From positions 1 through 64,000 of the forward strand of contig DAMCZI010000020.1 in NCBI GenBank assembly GCA_032095175.1: 64,000 bases of DNA. Direction: 5' to 3'. Source of the stretch: DAMCZI01 sp032095175. Lineage in GTDB: Bacteria; Bacillota; Clostridia; Clostridiales; Caloramatoraceae. Under the pieces are notes generated by a model that saw only the letters and a list, made by a program, of their open reading frames with translations, did no database searches and was not told the DNA's origin. Below, piece after piece: positions 62,199 through 64,000 of the stretch; the stretch's first letter is position 1; the number at the start of each line of letters is the position of its first letter. The position numbers and the translations under genes are program-made.

Positions 62199-62313
62199 TA
62201 TATATGTTGCATTAAAATACTTATATTATATCATTTCAAACAGCCCTGCAAAGCTGGTTCGTCTCTAGGATGTTTGAAATGATATAATGTTAGAATTTTT
62301 GCAACATATATAT
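62199..62313. repeat. Palindromic repeat family A, copy 4
   Basis: TATATATGTTGCA / TGCAACATATATA outside and ATATCATTTCAAACA / TGTTTGAAATGATAT inside, cap AGCCCTGCAAAGCTGG + TTCGTCTCTAGGA. A separate 13-bp hairpin (TGCAGTGCAAATA/TATTTGCACTGCA, 62153-62188) lies just to its left. It fills the gap between the WbpD-like and WbpB-like genes. Confidence 0.88.
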
Positions 62314-62321
62314 AAACTTTT

Positions 62322-63425
62322 CTATTTTATCTTAATATCTGCTTCCTTCATTTCCAATGTTGAAAAATCGCCCATTGGGAACTTAACAGGAAGTCCTGTC
62401 TTTTGTGATTTATAGGCAGCAAGTATTATCTCCATACCCTTCTTGCCTTCAACTCCACTTATAAGTGGTTCTCTGTTGTTCTTAATTGCATCTATCATGT
62501 CCTCAAATAGAGGTGTATGTCCATGTCCGTAAACTGTATCTGGATCTCCTTCCTGCCCCTTTAATATTTCTTCTTCACTATCAAGACCATCTTCAAATCT
62601 CCAGGTCTCAATTCTGTTAACAGCAAGGCCTCCAATAACTACAGCACCCTTCTCTCCAAATATGCTTAAAGTCTCCTCAAGATTCTTTGGATATACGCAG
62701 GCACTTCCTTCTATTATTCCAACTGCACCATTTTTAAATCTAATCATTATTGCACCAAAATCCTCTGCTGCAATATCTCTTAAGAAGTTTCCTGTCTGGG
62801 CATATACAGATTCAATCTCTCCGCCCATCATCCATTGAAGAAGGTCTATATCGTGTATACACTGATTCATTAGTGTACCACCATCAAGCTCCCAGGTTCC
62901 TCTCCATGGTGCCTGCTCATAATATCCCATATTTCTGTTCCATCTTATACTAGCCATTCCATTAACAAGCTTTCCAAATCTTCCACCTTCAATTGATTTT
63001 CTTAACTGCTGTATTGGCTTGTTAAATCTATTTTGATGGCTTACACAAAGCTTAACGTTGTTCTTCTTTGCAGCCTCGATCATTCTATCTGCATCACCTG
63101 TTGAAAGAGCCATTGGCTTTTCAACTATAACATGCTTACCCTTGTTTAGGCAGTAAATAGCTATTTCAGGATGGAATCCACTTTCTGTTGCGATTGTTAT
63201 AACATCGATATCCTCTTTATCTAGCATTTCCTTATAGTCTGTGTAGATCTTAACATCAGCATTTTCAAAAAAACCTTTATAAATATCGGCCTTTTCAACT
63301 GCTTTTTCCTTTAATATATCACATGTAGCAGTTAAGACTGCATTATCATTGTTTTTAGCAACAGCTTCAACATGCCATTTTGATATTCTTCCACAACCTA
63401 TTATTGCAAACTTTAATTTACTCAT
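62322..63425 (-). CDS. Gfo/Idh/MocA-family sugar dehydrogenase (WbpB/WlbA-like)
   Basis: 367 residues. The Rossmann start KFAIIGCGRISKWHVEAVAK, then VIVEKPMALSTGDADRMIEA with the catalytic EKP lysine, and GGTLMNQCIHDIDLLQWMMG. With the WbpA-like gene upstream it probably oxidises C3 of UDP-GlcNAcA to the 3-keto sugar. It ends with 3' repeats, and the expected aminotransferase (WbpE/WlbC) is not next to it. ATG at 63425 follows GGAGGGATATACT. Confidence 0.87.
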   Translation of the reverse strand: MSKLKFAIIGCGRISKWHVEAVAKNNDNAVLTATCDILKEKAVEKADIYKGFFENADVKIYTDYKEMLDKEDIDVITIATESGFHPEIAIYCLNKGKHVIVEKPMALSTGDADRMIEAAKKNNVKLCVSHQNRFNKPIQQLRKSIEGGRFGKLVNGMASIRWNRNMGYYEQAPWRGTWELDGGTLMNQCIHDIDLLQWMMGGEIESVYAQTGNFLRDIAAEDFGAIMIRFKNGAVGIIEGSACVYPKNLEETLSIFGEKGAVVIGGLAVNRIETWRFEDGLDSEEEILKGQEGDPDTVYGHGHTPLFEDMIDAIKNNREPLISGVEGKKGMEIILAAYKSQKTGLPVKFPMGDFSTLEMKEADIKIK

Positions 63426-63452
63426 AGTATATCCCTCCATAATACATAAAAT

Positions 63453-63509
63453 CAGATGCTGAAAACAGGGTAAAAATAGACTTTAAATTCCCCTCCCCTT
63501 CAGCATCTG
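63453..63509 (-). promoter_or_regulatory. 11-bp stem-loop between the WbpA- and WbpB-like genes
   Basis: CAGATGCTGAA and TTCAGCATCTG pair exactly around a ~35-nt loop; on the minus strand ATTTTATG follows. It may be an attenuator, a processing site or a weak terminator within the operon. The call is from structure only. Confidence 0.45.
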
Positions 63510-63540
63510 GTTCAAAATAACAATAAATGAGTTTCAAAAA

Positions 63541-64000
63541 TTAGAGTTTTCTAATCTTCTCCCTATTTTCAACTACATCCTTTGCTGCATTTCTTGTATC
63601 AAGTACAACCTTTGCATTTTTAGCAATAAAGTTATAATCATAATCTGAGTGATCTGTTGTAACTATTACTATATCTGCATTCTTAATTTCCTTTTCACTA
63701 ATTTCAACTGATTTATATTCCTTTCCATTATGCTTGAATTCAGGAATATATGGATCGTTGTATAAAACAACTGCATTTCTCTTTTCTAATATATCTATAA
63801 TCTTAAGTACTGGTGATTCTCTTAAATCGTCTATATCCTTCTTGTATGCAGCTCCTAAAAGAAGTACCTTTGAACCATTAAGAGGCTTCTTGAAATCATT
63901 TAGTATATGTGCTGCTGTCTCAATAACAAATTCAGGCATATAGTCGTTTATTTCTCCAGCAAGTTCAATTAACCTTGTATGATAATCATATTCCCTTGCC
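63541..64000 (-). CDS. UDP-N-acetylglucosamine 6-dehydrogenase (WbpA-like), C-terminal part
   Basis: Open to the window's right edge; at least 152 residues are present and the frame is uninterrupted upstream of the first Met (AREYDYHTRLIELAGEINDY). It contains the UDP-binding domain of nucleotide-sugar dehydrogenases: KVLLLGAAYKKDIDDLRESP, VVLYNDPYIPEF and VIVTTDHSDYDYNFI. The N-terminal NAD domain lies outside. ADHSDYD-type ending and neighbours point to WbpA (UDP-GlcNAc to UDP-GlcNAcA), rather than the WecC type at 48961. Confidence 0.85.
   Translation of the reverse strand, partial: AREYDYHTRLIELAGEINDYMPEFVIETAAHILNDFKKPLNGSKVLLLGAAYKKDIDDLRESPVLKIIDILEKRNAVVLYNDPYIPEFKHNGKEYKSVEISEKEIKNADIVIVTTDHSDYDYNFIAKNAKVVLDTRNAAKDVVENREKIRKL

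Overview
The window reads as a low-GC, endospore-forming Firmicute of the class Clostridia. The evidence is the sporulation gene set (yunB, spoVAC-AD-AEB-AEA, spoIIAA-spoIIAB-sigF, ytaF, pdaA), AT-rich codon use, strong GGAGG-type ribosome binding sites with frequent TTG/GTG starts, and a perfect Gram-positive LexA box. The left edge holds the first ~43 nt of a 16S rRNA gene on the minus strand. A genus cannot be fixed from the window; a Caloramator- or Clostridium-like relative is a weak guess.

Layout: 1-16 kb is mostly housekeeping and sporulation: yunB, a membrane GT2 glycosyltransferase, a class A penicillin-binding protein, the spoVA operon with a previously unlisted 47-codon reading frame in front of spoVAC, the spoIIA operon with a SigH-type promoter, an Mrp-like ATPase, an M16 peptidase, ytaF, speE and a pair of nucleoside-gate membrane proteins. 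16-28 kb holds iadA, SOS-controlled dinB, a first HUH transposase (RAYT type), a DUF6440 protein, glycerate kinase, DUF72, a solitary adenine methyltransferase, pdaA, a free-methionine sulfoxide reductase, a tiny Tyr/Gly-rich protein and a ThiF-like enzyme. 28-32 kb is a five-gene operon for a multi-subunit flavin/iron-sulfur amino-acid dehydrogenase (sarcosine oxidase / hydroxyproline dehydrogenase type). 32-36.6 kb is a histidine degradation operon (hutH-ftcD-hutI-fchA) that lacks hutU here. Then come a TSUP exporter, an OPT transporter, a second RAYT inside a field of GGGACGGTT repeats, and an EamA transporter. From 42.7 kb to the right edge, genes on the minus strand form a large cell-surface polysaccharide locus: murJ, seven GT4/GT26-type glycosyltransferases, two O-antigen-ligase/polymerase proteins, an initiating phosphoglycosyl transferase, wecB/wecC, a WbpA/WbpB/WbpD-like set for diacetamido-uronic acid sugars, two hexapeptide acetyltransferases, a deacetylase and a membrane-anchored solute-binding protein.

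The most unusual content lies between genes. At least four families of palindromic repeats are scattered through the window. Family A (five copies) is a ~115 bp near-perfect hairpin whose arms differ from copy to copy but stay complementary, around a conserved cap that contains a 7-nt tRNA-T-loop-like hairpin. Family B (four copies) is a ~118 bp two-hairpin element, also with compensatory changes. Family C (two copies) is a ~150 bp palindrome. Family D is the GGGACGGTT/AACCGTCCC REP type, which surrounds the second RAYT and also forms a three-unit tandem array at 48.65-48.93 kb. A ~185 bp direct repeat flanks the second RAYT and includes a copy of the 3' end of the neighbouring eamA gene. One family A copy is nested inside a perfect 28-bp inverted repeat.

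No tRNA gene, CRISPR array, prophage or plasmid origin was seen.
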